Assembly (NCBI GenBank): GCA_037176885.1
Contig: JAWWNJ010000023.1
Location: forward strand, 682,001-746,000
DNA length: 64,000 bases
Origin: Favolaschia claudopus
Lineage: Eukaryota > Basidiomycota > Agaricomycetes > Agaricales > Mycenaceae
Direction of reading: 5' to 3'
Made by a program: the position numbers and the translations under genes. This document shows, one piece after another, positions 43,401 to 56,062 of the stretch. Under the pieces are notes generated by a model. The model was given only the letters and a program-made list of their open reading frames with translations. It made no database searches and was not told where the DNA came from. The first letter of the stretch is position 1, and every line of letters starts with the position of its first letter.

Positions 43401-44808
43401 ATCGCTCTTGTCGGCATCCACCTCAGCGTCGCTTTTGTCACCCTCTGCCTCTATGTCGCTCTTGGCATCGACGTCATCTACGTCCACATCGACATCGCTT
43501 TTATCCGCGCCGTCTTCAAGGTCAGCGTCTTCTTCCTCACTCTTATCTGCCGCGTCGAGATCCGCGTCTTCCACGTCGCCTTCGTTCTTGTCACCATCAG
43601 GCTCCCCTTCGTCGGCGTCATCGTGGTCTTCTTCCGCGTCATCATCCACGCTGCGATCCGATACAGGCGACACCTCCCGACTGCCTCCTGCAACCTCGGG
43701 CTCTTCCGCGTCTTGTGATATTGGAGATACCGGGCGCTCTTCTGCTGTTAGAGTAGCATTAGACACGGTTGCTGCAGGACGACGGCCACGCGCGTTTCCC
43801 TTGATGTGCGTGGTACCATTAGGCACAGTAGGGATGGCGAGGTCGTCATCAGCGGCGGGTTCAGGCGGAGATTCATCCTCGTCAACTTCGCCCTCGTCGG
43901 ACGCGGGATCGCCCTCGGACTCGGTGTTTTCGTCTACTTCCTCTTCGTTTGCCGTGGCCAGCGCAGGATCGAGGACGAGAGGCGGAGATGACGCGACTGC
44001 GAAAAGATCGAGCAGAGTCGCAGCTGCGGCGGCTGCACTCGGAGCCACGGGAGCGCTGTCTAGCGAGGGTATGGGCGGATCGAGGTCTACTTCCATGTCC
44101 ACTCCGGGCTGCATGTTGTTGTTAGCTTTCCGTCATTTAATACATTAGGATACACAGGCGCGCACCTCCTCCGTGTCCGTGTCGTCCTTCTCTTTTACAC
44201 GCTACACCAGCAGACATGAGTTGACGCGAAAAGAATGAAACGCAAGAGGATAACGAGACCTGGGATGTGGGACTGCCTTCATCGGGCTCGCTGTCGGCGG
44301 ATTCCTCCTCCATCGCACGCGGCTTACCCAGAGTTTCCTCTTCCTCTTCCTCTTCTTCGACGGCTGGCGCGCTCCCGGCGGCCCATTCCCACATTGGGGC
44401 AGGGACCATACTACTGCGCTTCTTCCTGCCTACACCATTGCTGGTGCCATTGCTGCCACTTGTGCTCGCGCTGGCGGAGCTGGCAGCAGCGCGGCCCTTG
44501 ACAGGACGGCCGCGAGCGCGACCGCGGGCTTTACCCTTGCCCTTGGTGCCATTGTCGTTGCCGTCGTCATCGTCTTCGCCATCGTCCTCTTCTGTGAGCT
44601 CTGAAAGCTCTGATCCCGAGTCCATGCCGGCGTCGAGGCTGGCGGATGGGGGAGCCTTTGGAACTACTTCGGGGTTCTTTTTGCGGCGGGCTGGGGGAGC
44701 CTTTTTGGGTTGCTTCTTTGGACGGCCGGGTCTACGAGCGGGCTGGGGTGGCGGGGGAGGAGAGGGCGAGGGGGATGTGAGGTCGTCTGAGAGCGACGCT
44801 GTCGACAT
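40444..44808 (-). CDS. giant Sds3-like Sin3/HDAC complex protein
   Basis: The model is the complement of 40444-42830, 42884-42983, 43038-44108, 44166-44201 and 44260-44808 (1380 aa). Residues about 455-560 form the Sds3-like domain: ALDVLAAIELKYALLREAVY, MEGLSWEESLVTNGTHPEQL and ELATRRDRRIELATRKRKFE. That domain defines Sds3, Dep1 and BRMS1, subunits of the Sin3-Rpd3L histone deacetylase complex. The N-terminus has an AT-hook-like RPGRPKK and long acidic stretches with repeated DKSD units. The last 800 residues are low complexity: poly-Gln, Pro, Gly/Met repeats, a His-rich segment and about 50 residues of alternating Arg with Glu or Asp. Yeast Sds3 is only about 330 aa, so most of this is lineage-specific. 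SIN3 itself is encoded 7 kb away. Confidence 0.88.
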
Positions 44809-45075
44809 CGTCGGGGGCGATAGACGCTCTGTCTTGTTTGGTCGAATGCTGATCAGTGGCAGTAACCAAATCCCATCTTATCGCACAGCCACATCTTCTT
44901 CTTGGCAGCGATCCTCCCACGCTTGGGTCTCTGAGGATTGAAATGTATAGGTTTTCTCACTTTCTGGGTCTTTCACAATGCATCTCACAAATCGCAAATC
45001 ACACTGGGCATAATCATAACATAGTAGCAGCATGAGCTCAATACATGACAGTATGTACCCGGGAGATTAGCGTGC

Positions 45076-45783
45076 TCAGAACGTCGAAGGACGGTGAGCG
45101 GCAAAGGTGGAGCGAGCCTTTGCGACACGGTGGGGCAGAGGGAATTTGAGGTTGGGGGTCATGAGCTGCTTGATGTAGGGGCGGCGGACGTCGGCGGACT
45201 TTTCGATCTCGACGACGCGCAGGATCTGGAGAATGTGTAAGTGATTGGGATCGAAGGGGAAAAACATGAGCCAACGAACGTGGATGGACCGGAAGCGGGC
45301 ACGGTGACGAGCAGACATGTCCTGGTAGAGACTCTTTACGGCGTCTGCGCGGGAGAGGTCACGGAACTCCTTGTACATGTTGTGTGTGCCGGAACGGGAG
45401 TCGTAGCGGAGCCAGATACCAAAGTTCTTGACTTTGAGAGGCTTCTTCTCATGGATCTAGCAAAAAGCGATTAACAAGTCCCGTTCCGCTTGCCTTTTGA
45501 GGGCTGCATGGGATGCTACGGTGTAAAGACGAGAACAACGCGACGCACGACGTTGACGCCAATGATCTCACCACTGGCCTTTTTCACCTTCTTCAGTTGG
45601 CTGCCCAATTGTCAGAATTGTATGGTGAAGAAGATGAGGGAAGACTGACCGCAAGAAATACCAGAAACGGGACTTTGCGACGACTTCGTTGGGCGCAAAG
45701 ATGCGCATGCGGTAGATTTTGGGAGTCGGGTCTGACTCGCTGGGCAAATGCCGTCCGATGACCTGGAATTCCTGCATGCCCAT
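45076..45783 (-). CDS. RPL20: 60S ribosomal protein L20 (eL20, L18a)
   Basis: The model is the complement of 45076-45225, 45280-45456, 45549-45600 and 45650-45783 (170 aa). It is a structural protein of the large subunit. The blocks [91 protein letters not shown] and [20 protein letters not shown] are nearly invariant in eL20. The N-terminus [10 protein letters not shown] starts at 45783, at the usual distance. The upstream region holds TGTGAC/GTCACA motifs at 45992-46015. Confidence 0.96.
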
Positions 45784-46866
45784 TCTGAAAAATACAGAAG
45801 AAAAAAACGTGAGAACGACATCCAACGAGCATGGCGCCGATCCACCCATTCCGACTCCGTTTCCTACACAGCTTGGACACAGAGTCGTCGAAAGGGTGGA
45901 TAGGTCGCCATGGGACGGCGCAACGGCTCACTTTTGCTGGTTGGTCGGTCTTGAGGAACGGAAGAAACTTTTGGGGGGCGGTCGTGTGTGGTGTGACTTG
46001 TCACGTCTGGTCACACTCGGTTAATCGGCTAGTGCTGGGTTGTCTTAAACGTTGATCTCGAGTCTCTGCTTTAAATTTCATCGTCTCGCAAGGACGTCGA
46101 GCGGCATTTCAGTGTGGTCCTTATCGAACTACGATTCTGCCTCAACTGTCGGCCATCTCGCTATCCCAACGCTTGTGGTTCGTATTCAGCTTCCGCATGC
46201 CTTACCTTGGCTCGTCAACATCCCTTGTCAAGTATATTGTCAAGTATATTGCACTACAGCATTCAAATATTCTTGAGCATTGGCTGTTCACTAGGCAATG
46301 CGTTGTCTTTTCTTGCTGGGCACTGGAATATTGCGAGGACAGCCTACGATTTTCGTTCAACCTTGAATCGGCAAACAGTCACTTTTGCTTGTGCCAGACT
46401 CCCTTTGTTTCCATGATGCAGGTGTTCCTGTTTTCTAGCCACTTCATTAGCAATACTCGTGCTAGAGAGCTTGCAACCCAAATGTGCCGCCGTTTGATCG
46501 GGACTGGAGAGGGCACAAACGTATCCGACTGTTGCAGTCCCTCGTCTTGTTTTAATTTCATGGGTGTCTGTCTTTCTACCATGAATCATGATAGATACAA
46601 GGCACGTAGCCCGTTCACAAACCGCGCGACTGTCTTCCTATGAGATTGGTGCTCGGTCCAGGGTTTCCCCCCGCAGATGTGGCCATAGGGCTTAAGTTTA
46701 TATACGAATCGTTTTGTTAAGCCCCATGTTAATAAAGGGCCGCATCGGACCCTTGGTGGTCTTTCTCAAACTTCATGAGTATATCGAATTAAATCGTGAA
46801 TTATTAGTGTCGTCACAGTCACAAGTGTGACTCCACTTTGCACGCGTCTACTTATTAACCACCACA
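45784..46866. other. intergenic with two promoters
   Basis: About 1.08 kb between the divergent RPL20 and CSN5 starts. TGTGAC at 45992-45997 and GTCACA at 46010-46015 lie on the RPL20 side. GTCACA at 46812-46817 and 46818-46823 and TGTGAC at 46826-46831 lie just before CSN5. A short direct repeat, TTGTCAAGTATA twice, is at about 46226-46249. Open frames in the middle are low in confidence and match no family I know. Confidence 0.45.
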
Positions 46867-48295
46867 ATGGCGGGCTCGAGCAGCAGCGCGACGGCGCTCA
46901 GCACGTTCAACCTTGCTAACGATGTACTGGAGGTCTCTCCAGAAGATGAAATTTACCGTTTCGATGCCGAGGCAAACAGAAGGATCAATAGGGAGGAGCC
47001 TTGGAAGAAGGAGTGCGTTGAACGTTGCGTCTGCAAGGTGAAGCGCGTTTACTGACAAAACGGACAGCCCGCATTACTTCAAGTCGTGTAAGATATCAGC
47101 GGTGGCCTTAATCAAAATGGTATTTGTCGCCCACACACACAAATCTTCTTTCATCTCATGAACGAACGGCAAGGTCATCCACGCGCGGTCGGGCGTGCCA
47201 CACGAGATCATGGGGATGATGCAGGGCAAGGTGGTCGGGACGTCTCTAGTGATCATGGACTCGTTTGCGCTGCCGGTGCAGGGGACGGAGACGCGCGTGA
47301 ACGCCGCGAGCGAGGCGAACGAGTACATGGTCGAGTATATTGACAAGTCGGGCAAGGTGCGCGGGACAATCTACACACCATCAAGAAGGACTACGCGGCG
47401 CTCATGATGCTACGCTCACAGGCGGGACGACTGGAGCATGCGATCGGGTGGTACCACTCGCATCCGGGGTACGGGTGCTGGCTGTCGGGTATCGACGTCG
47501 ATACGCAGATGAACAACCAGCAGTTCCAGGACCCTTTCGTCGCGGTGGTGGTCGACCCGAATCGGACCGTGTCGGCGGGCAAGGTGCGTGCCATCTTTTC
47601 GTTTGTCTTTTCAGACGGACTGAATCCTCTCAACACAGGTCGACATTGGCGCGTTCCGGACGTTCCCTCCCAATTATACACCACCGTCCGCGGCAGGTGC
47701 GGCGGCGGAGTATCAGACGATTCCACTCAGCAAGATCGAGGACTTTGGTGTGCACGCGGGCCAGTATTACCCGCTGGAGGTGGAGATCTTCAAGTCGAGT
47801 TTGGATACGGAGCTGTTGGGGCTGTTGTGGAACAAGTATTGGGTGAATACGCTCAGCCAGAGTCCGCTGATTTCGGTGCGTGTGCTGTTTTTTTTAATGC
47901 GTGTTGTAGTTGCTGAGGGGAGACAGAATCGAGCGTATGCGGTGTCGCAGCTGGCGGACTTGCACCAAAAGCTGGCCAAGGCGCAGAGCTCGGTAACGTC
48001 GACGCGGGCGCCGGTGCCGATTCTGCCTGATAGCCAAAATTTTGCGGCCAAGGTGCGTCGTGTTGATCATAGCGTTGTCTCAGTTGACTGAGTTTCTTAC
48101 TTACAGAAAGAGAAGGAGGACAAGAAGAAAGAGGACAACCAGCTAGCGAAGAGTGTGCGGGACAGCACGAAGATTGCGGTGGAGGCGCAGCACGGGCTGA
48201 TTGCGCAGGTGATCAAAGACGTTGTGTTCTCGATGCGGCCGCAGACGGGGGTGGGGGAGGTAGTGGATACGACGATGGCGGATGCGACGGTGTAG
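46867..48295 (+). CDS. CSN5: COP9 signalosome subunit 5 (JAMM isopeptidase)
   Basis: The model joins 46867-47012, 47068-47119, 47174-47356, 47422-47583, 47639-47875, 47927-48052 and 48107-48295 (364 aa). Csn5 removes NEDD8/Rub1 from cullins and is the catalytic zinc-metalloprotease of the COP9 signalosome. The MPN domain starts [20 protein letters not shown] with the conserved Glu in EIMGMMQGK. The JAMM motif [20 protein letters not shown] has both histidines and the aspartate. [20 protein letters not shown], then [20 protein letters not shown] and [18 protein letters not shown] continue the family pattern. The C-terminal 90 residues form the helical integration region. All introns fit in phase. 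Confidence 0.96.
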
Positions 48296-48399
48296 TGAAT
48301 ACTTAGAATGCATGTGTATTATTTTGCAAACATTTGAGACAACTGCATGCATTGCATATGGGCATGATGGCGAATGTACACGACAGGAAGGAAAGACAT

Positions 48400-48916
48400 C
48401 TACTCTGCAGCCTTTGTCGTGCGCTTGACCGCCGTCGTGTTTTCTCTGAACAGGGCGTGAGAAAGGGAGAATGAAAAATAGACGAGGGAAGTGACCTGAA
48501 GCCGTTCTTGAATCTGCGGGATACGTTCTTGAGATGGCGCATTCTGCCTGTTCCGGTTGTTTTTCTGCGCTTTGCCTTCTGGCCCCACTCGTATGAGCGC
48601 ATTTTCGCGGCGGGATATCCGCACTGCGCGCAGGCTGCGAGCGGGTCAGTGAGATGACGTCGGATTGTGAATGGGACAGACTTTTGTGCTGTCTGTGGAA
48701 GGCGCGATTTCCGCAGCGACGGCAGAGGGTGTGCGACTTTGTGTGCCGCTTTCCGAACGACGATGTTCCTTTGGTCTACAATAAAAAAAAGTCGGGTCAG
48801 CGTCATCTGGTGGGTGCCGCGTCCATCCAGCCCATTTCCCGCTCGTTTGCCGTGATTGCTGGCCAGTGCCGTCGACGGGCAAGATAGACGCGGTGTGTAG
48901 TGGGTTTACTGACCAT
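48400..48916 (-). CDS. RPL37: 60S ribosomal protein L37 (eL37)
   Basis: The model is the complement of 48400-48445, 48496-48634, 48682-48775 and 48914-48916 (93 aa). It is a zinc-binding large-subunit protein. After the ATG come [40 protein letters not shown] (four Cys of the zinc site, C-x2-C ... C-x2-C) and [20 protein letters not shown]. The first coding exon carries only the start codon, followed by a 138-nt intron, the longest in this gene; an intron directly after the ATG is common in fungal ribosomal protein genes. I saw no snoRNA pattern in that intron. CSN5 ends 104 bp away in convergent orientation. Confidence 0.95.
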
Positions 48917-49048
48917 GGTGTCTTGAGGAGAGGTCTACTGCCCACGATTCGCCGGGAGGATGGGGAGGGGATGAGTGGTGGCGGTGCTTTCTCACGCTCA
49001 GTCGAATTTACGTTATTATACAATATCGAGTCTACAACATCGACGCGA

Positions 49049-49918
<870 letters not shown>

Positions 49919-50009
49919 GATCTCGACGTGACGCGTGCGAATATTTCTGTCGGCTATTTATTTTTTTGGTTGTCGGGTGCCATCGGGTTCTCCGACTTTG
50001 CTCTCGACC

Positions 50010-51813
50010 ATGACCTCCATCCTTAGAACCGTACGTTGTCTTTGTCCTCCATTGTGCCCTCCACCTCACCTCTTCCAGTCCCGCACTAGGCCCGTATGGT
50101 CTGGCCTCGCCCGCGCCAGATTCTCCGCCTCTGCACCCGCCAATACGTCTCTCAAGGACCGGCTGGCCGAACTCATTCCCGTCCAACTCGAAAATGTCTC
50201 TCAGACTCTATTTTACCCGCGCCGTCAATGCTCATCTCCCTGCTAGGTCAAACGCGTTCGTGCTGAGCACGGTAAAAAATCATTCGGACCCGTCCTCGTC
50301 GACCAACTTTACGGGTTCGTCGTGTTACCGTTCGTTTGCACCATCAGTTCTCACACAGCACTCCCAGCGGCATGAGAGGTCTGCCTGCTCTCATCTGGGA
50401 TGGCTCGGTGCTCGACGCAGGTAACATTCATCGTGTCTGTTTTCTCGAACCCTCCAACTCACCACTCGTAGACGAGGGTATCCGTTTCCGTGGCAAGACC
50501 ATTCCCGAGTGCCAGGAGCTCTTGCCAAAAGCCCCGGGTGGCTCCGAGCCTCTTCCAGAAGGCCTCTTTTGGCTTCTTGTCACCGGAGAAATTCCCACTC
50601 AAGAACAAGTCACTGGCCTGTCAAAGGATTGGGCCGCGCGTTCCGCCATCCCTGAGTTTGTAGAAGAGATTCTTGATCGCTGCCCGCCCACCCTTCATCC
50701 TATGAGCCAGTTCAGTCTTGCTGTCACTGCTGTAGGTCGCTTGTCAAGCATTTGTATGCATCGCTCATGGGTCCCAACAGTTGAATCACAACTCGGCTTT
50801 CGCAAAAGCATACCAGGATGGTGTTTCCAAGAAGGAGTACTGGGGCCCTACTTTTGAGGATTCCATGGACCTGTACGCCATCTAACCTCGCTCATTGTCC
50901 CCCCTTCTAACCTGCTCTAGCATCGCCAAGCTCCCCAACATTGCCGGACGCATCTATCGCAATGTCTTTGGTCAGGGCAAACTCCCTGCAATCGACGCGG
51001 ACAAAGATTATTCGCACAACTTGGCCACCTTGCTCGGATTCGGCGACAACCAGGCATTCGTCGAACTGATGCGTCTCTACATCACCATCCACAGCGATCA
51101 CGAAGGCGGCAACGTTTCGGCCCACACGGGCAAACTCGTCGGCTCCGCTCTGTCTGACCCCTTCCTTGCCTTCGCCGCTTCGCTCAATGGTCTCGCGGGT
51201 CCCTTGCACGGTCTCGCGAATCAGGAAGTTTTGGTCTGGTTGAGCAAGATGCAGGCTAAGATCGGCGAGAACGCTTCTGATGAAGCTGTCAAGGAGTACG
51301 TCTGGGCTACATTGAAAGGCGGTCAGGTCGTCCCTGGCTACGGCCACGCCGTACTGCGCAAGACCGACCCGCGGTACACTGCCCAACGCGAATTCGCTCT
51401 CAAGCATCTACCGGATGATCCCCTTTTCAAATTAGTCGGCCAGATCTATAATATCGTTCCCGATATTCTGCTTGAGGTTCGTATTGCCGCCTGTTGAATC
51501 ACCCTAACTCATATTGTTCTCCCCTTCTCAGGCTGGCAAAGCCAAGAACCCGTGGCCCAATGTTGACGCCCATTCTGGCGCACTGTTGACGCACTACGGT
51601 CTGACACAAATGCAGTTCTATACTGTGCTGTTCGGAGTGTCCCGTGCTTTCGGTGTTGCTGCCCAGTTAATCTGGGATCGCGCCCTCGGTGCTCGTTCGT
51701 ATTCTACTGTAGTCTCTTCAGTTCCATGCACTAATACACTGTCTTCAGCACTCGAACGACCGAAATCATATTCAACGGAGGCCATCGAGAAGATATTCAA
51801 AGATAAATCTTGA
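50010..51813 (+). CDS. CIT1: mitochondrial citrate synthase
   Basis: The model joins 50010-50030, 50079-50195, 50247-50314, 50368-50420, 50472-50731, 50781-50872, 50921-51476, 51532-51694 and 51749-51813 (464 aa). It condenses oxaloacetate and acetyl-CoA to citrate in the mitochondrial matrix. The first 30 residues ([20 protein letters not shown]) are basic and hydroxylated, a typical presequence. The catalytic residues sit in [20 protein letters not shown] (first His), [18 protein letters not shown] (second His) and in [14 protein letters not shown] (catalytic Asp). [13 protein letters not shown] and [20 protein letters not shown] match fungal CIT1. Length, exon phases and motifs all agree. 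Confidence 0.97.
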
Positions 51814-51948
51814 CGTGTTGGGGTGCACAGTGCATAGACATTATTTATCGGACAGCGTATCACAAAAGTAGCTAGATAATTCATGCTTTGAGATATCACA
51901 ACGCCTCGTCAAGTCAAACATAAAAAAAAAATACAAAATGTCCGTAAG

Positions 51949-54900
51949 CTATACATTGAGCTGCTCTTGCAGCCATTGTTGTCGCAGCGCCTGCCTGGTG
52001 TGGAGCTTTTCCCTACACCTCTGCATCTCCTCCCGACTGTGCAGCTGGAACAGATAGTCCTCTGAAGAGGAGACATAGAAGAGTCTGTATGTGCGCACGC
52101 AGATCTTGATCTCCAGACTGTCCCGAGTAGCGACATGGGGCGGCTTGAGCTCCAGCGGTAAGTTCCTGCAAAATCTGCCTTAGTTCGATCTTCATGTCAG
52201 CGAACGAATAGCACGAACTTGCGCAAGAACGGTCGTTTGGTGCGACTCAATGTTATTCCTTCGGTGGTATCGCTCTAGAGATGTGGTCAATGACGGGCCC
52301 AGGCAGATGGACTCGAACAAAGCGTACGGAAACAAATGAATCGACATAGGATTGCCATCTCCCAGTGAGAACTTCGGAATCATCGAAGCTGGAATCGTCT
52401 TTCCCGAGAAGTTGAAAGGTCAAAACCTTTGATTCAGGCAGCTACATCCAGGTCAGTCGGTCAAACTTTTAGAATTCAGAGCAAAGTAACCAACCCAATC
52501 TACTCGAAAGAGATTCTCGTCAGGTCCAAGAATTTTTTCGGCGCTCTTTCGGCTGTTGATCAGGTCTTGTGTAGTAGGACAGGCCAAATCTCGCTCTCGT
52601 CTCAGGACGTCTTGCAGATCCTGACTTTTACCATCTCCGATCAATAGCTGCACCTGGCACCGACAAGGGTAAATAGAGGGCCAATGTTAATGATGAGTGT
52701 TGTACCTGTTTTATCAAACATCCAATAATTTTGTCAACAGTGAAGATTTTGTACGCCTCCTGGAGTCATTGGGTGAGTAAGAATTCGAATGGGACAAACA
52801 GAAGCTTACTTTGATACCGAACATGAAGCGCATTTGGTCCTCGAATGCGTTTTGGTCGAGCTCGTTGTCGAATAACCTCTCACAAGATTCTAGCAATAGA
52901 TCGTAAAAGTGTTCTGCGTTGGAGACTCGAACACCCATAGGTAGAGACTCTGGATGCGGAAAGGACCCAGGATCGGTGGGGCTTGTCGGTTTCTCTTGAC
53001 TAGAAACTCTTGCTGCGATGTTTTTGAAGAGCGCCAGGCGCGAATATAACACCTTGGAAACTGATGAGCACTCGAGATAGCAATGAATTCAGTCCACCAA
53101 CCTCTAGAATCCGAAGGAGGGTGTAGAATATCGTGTTGGTGAAGAATGTGTTCCGGGGAGGTATTCGCTGAGTTGGAGAGGGAATAGGGATATCCTGCTT
53201 GGCATCCTCGTCGATAGGAAGTGGAGAAGGCATTCGCGAGCTCTGTGGAGAGGAATAATTTCGAGTCTTGCGGTTGCTTGACTTGGCTTGCTCGCTTTTC
53301 AGCAGTTTCTTTCGCAAGTCACCGCCTGCGCCAACGGTGGCAACAGTCGCCTTACGGCTCTTTGCCCTAGAGCCACCACTACCGACGCTCGAAACCTCTA
53401 TGTCGTCCATGATACTGGCATCGTCGCTGAGGTCGCTCTCCACTGTTTCCTGGACAACGTTGAACGCTGCGTTGAAAATTACAGGGTCGAGCATGAAGAA
53501 CAGTGGAACGAACGATCGCAAGAAAGTTTCGATCCGTTTTCGTTCCGCAAAGTTTATTTGTCCCTGCGTACGGTCGAGGAAAGAAAACGTCAACATGAGC
53601 GTATCCTGAAGCACTTGCGTGTCGTCCATGACAAATTCCAACTGGTGTCGCGGCCGCGTTCTTGCGAACAGAGGGTCGATGAGGGAAGCACGCTTGGTGA
53701 TTTGCTCCTCGCGTGCTGTTTCAATCTGGTTCACGAATGCTTTGATAGTTATAGCCTTTTTGTCGGCAGCCTTGAACAGGATCCCCTGGTGATCGAGACT
53801 CTTGCTATAATTCCGGGCGTCTACCTCCCGCCACACCTTGTTCCACTCTCGCTGCGCTCGTTTCCATTCTTCTTCCTTCTGTTTCAACCGTTGGAGAACT
53901 ATGGGGATAGCAAGTGCTGGTGTGTCCTGCATGGCATGAATGACGCTCAGTCCCGCCTCCCGGCCATAGATCTTCTTGATGACACGATGGTGTATGCTCT
54001 TGATTTGCCCGTTTAGATTCGGTTTGGGTTTATAAGAAGCCCTGTCTTCGGGGCTCAGAGATGCCATCTTGTTATTCAATGGTTCAAGCATTGTGATAGT
54101 CCGCACAATCGCCTCGATGTGGAAGTCGTACTCATGGCGCTCTTCTTCGCTGCGATGAAGAGCTTCCTCGTATATGTTCATACGGGGAGTAATGAAGCCA
54201 GCATCCTCGCTACTCCACGTGGGATGCGACACCCATTCGTCGTTGAGAACGAGGCGACACATCTCATCCCGACCAGAGCACGTTACATTCGCCTCCTACG
54301 CAGTGCATAAGATTTTTCTACGATCAGATAGATGACCAGGTACACACCGCAGCAGGGATTTTCCTGTAGCTGCCAAATTGGGCATCAAATTCCGCTTTCG
54401 TATCTTTTGCTTTCACCTCCCGGCCAATGACTGTCGGTCTCGTCCACGAATGCCCTGCGGATTGCTGCTGCTCTAGCGAGTACTCCTTATCTTTGCGTTC
54501 ATCCCATCCAACAATTTCCCTTAACATGGCCAAAAGCTCGCCATCCCCTAGAAAATTACGACTCTCCCTAACGAGCCTCGCGGTGTCAATGAATTCTTGA
54601 GTGAAAAGATTGACTAATTTCAGGAATTCATTATACGTTTCTCGGTTGTCGTCGAGATACCGCTTTACACGATCGAAAAAGACATGAGCTTGCGAATCCT
54701 CCGGTGCAGCTGCTAGCACAGTTGGCGCAGGAACGCGGGAGCCGGCATGCCGACGGACGGACGGTGGTGGTGAAGCACGGCCTTTATAGGAAGACGCCGT
54801 TAAGTCTGATATGGGGGTGTGCTTAGCTTTCTTTGCCTTATCGACGTTCAGTTAAATCAATATTTGTGAGTATGTTAACAGCCGACCTTGGATGCGACCT

Positions 54901-56016
54901 TGGGCATGATTTCTATCATCTCTCTTTCGATAGCCTTGCGTTTTCTTTTTTGGGGGTAACGAGTTAACCTGTTCGGCTTTTCTTTGTTTTCCCTTTTCTG
55001 AGCGAGATGAAGACGGTGCATCCTCCATTAATTGTCTATTCCTTTCAGGCATGAAAATACGGAAATCCGCCCGTAAATCTGGATCATCTTTGAACAGATG
55101 TGCTATCTGTTTAGAAACTTCCTCCTAACTGATAGTTAGAGTGGATTGCCAACGGAGGACTGTATGTGTCACCTCGTCTATCATATCGGGTTTGTGGTGA
55201 TATTTAGACAAAATGTCGAGGAACTGTCGATAAGTTTCTGCGTCACAACGCTGCTTGATTTTTTGCACGTACTGCACCGCCGGCTCGATGGTTTGTTTGT
55301 CGCGTGACTTGGGTTCCACGGAGCTCTGTCTGGTCGTAGATGGTGCAGGAGCAACGCTAACAGGTGTGCGCGCTTCGGTGGTAGACCATAGAATCGGGCC
55401 ATTTCCTAACCCGTTGTTGGTGGTCTGCATTGTGGTTCCGGTGGGGGTTGTAACGGTGATATAGCTTGAGTCGTGATCATCCTTGGTGCATTCTATTCGA
55501 TAACCAGCAGGGAGAAACGTGTTGAACCCTTGGATGAGGACGGCATGTCCATTGAAAAGATGGGAAACGCGTTTAATGACCCCCGGAGTATCTATACTAG
55601 GGCGCTGTGAGAATTCGGGGCATATGCGATAGCCGAACATACATTTGACTCTTGAATTCCTTCATAATATCGAGGAAATGATTGTATACGTTGGGTTGGT
55701 CGTGAAACTTGTGCTTGACTGCGTCGAGATAGCTCAGGGCATCTGTCACATTCAGAGGGCGGTCTAAAGGAGTGGTATTTTGTGAACCAGAAAAAGACGC
55801 GGGTGTGATGTCGATGGTCGGAGAGGCACTGGCAGTTGGCTGGAGCAAAAGACCAGCATCTTCGCGAGAGGAATCCATAGGTGGAGGGAGAGAGTCGGGA
55901 GAAGGCCCAGATGGAGACACAGCAGATTGAGAGTCATCCTTTACCACGTCCATTCCGAGCTCACCGCTGAGTTTGTCGTCGAGCACACCGTCCACACCAC
56001 CGCCGTCAAGAGACAT
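51949..56016 (-). CDS. SIN3: transcriptional corepressor Sin3
   Basis: The model is the complement of 51949-52165, 52219-52274, 52328-52426, 52495-52653, 52706-52759, 52810-53052, 53102-54295, 54348-54836, 54887-54934, 54969-55124, 55173-55596 and 55643-56016 (1170 aa). Sin3 is the scaffold of Rpd3-type histone deacetylase complexes. Three paired amphipathic helix domains are visible: [40 protein letters not shown] and [20 protein letters not shown]. Next come the HDAC-interaction region ([10 protein letters not shown], then [20 protein letters not shown]) and the C-terminal domain ([40 protein letters not shown]). The junction at 54935-54968 needs a 34-nt intron or a one-base shift in an A run; the latter would keep [10 protein letters not shown]. 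It is divergent from the NOSIP-like gene, with 46 bp between starts. Confidence 0.94.
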
Positions 56017-56062
56017 TGTGTGACATCTTTTCAATTTGTCACACTCTTGAAGCCCAACTAAA
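56017..56062. promoter_or_regulatory. 46-bp divergent promoter SIN3/NOSIP with inverted repeat
   Basis: GTGTGAC (56018-56024) and GTCACAC (56038-56044) form a perfect 7-bp inverted repeat with a 13-nt spacer inside the 46 bp between two start codons. The element overlaps probable 5' UTRs of both genes. Confidence 0.45.

Noticed and set aside
43267..44148. A Ser-rich + strand open frame opposite the Sds3-like gene
   Set aside because: It is the reverse complement of the acidic Asp/Glu repeats of the real minus-strand gene.
46173..46643. A 156-codon open frame between RPL20 and CSN5
   Set aside because: Composition is irregular, no family is recognised, and it lies between two promoters; probably chance.
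48776..48913. A snoRNA in the first intron of RPL37
   Set aside because: ATGACG and CTGA occur but only a few bases apart, so no C/D RNA can form between them.
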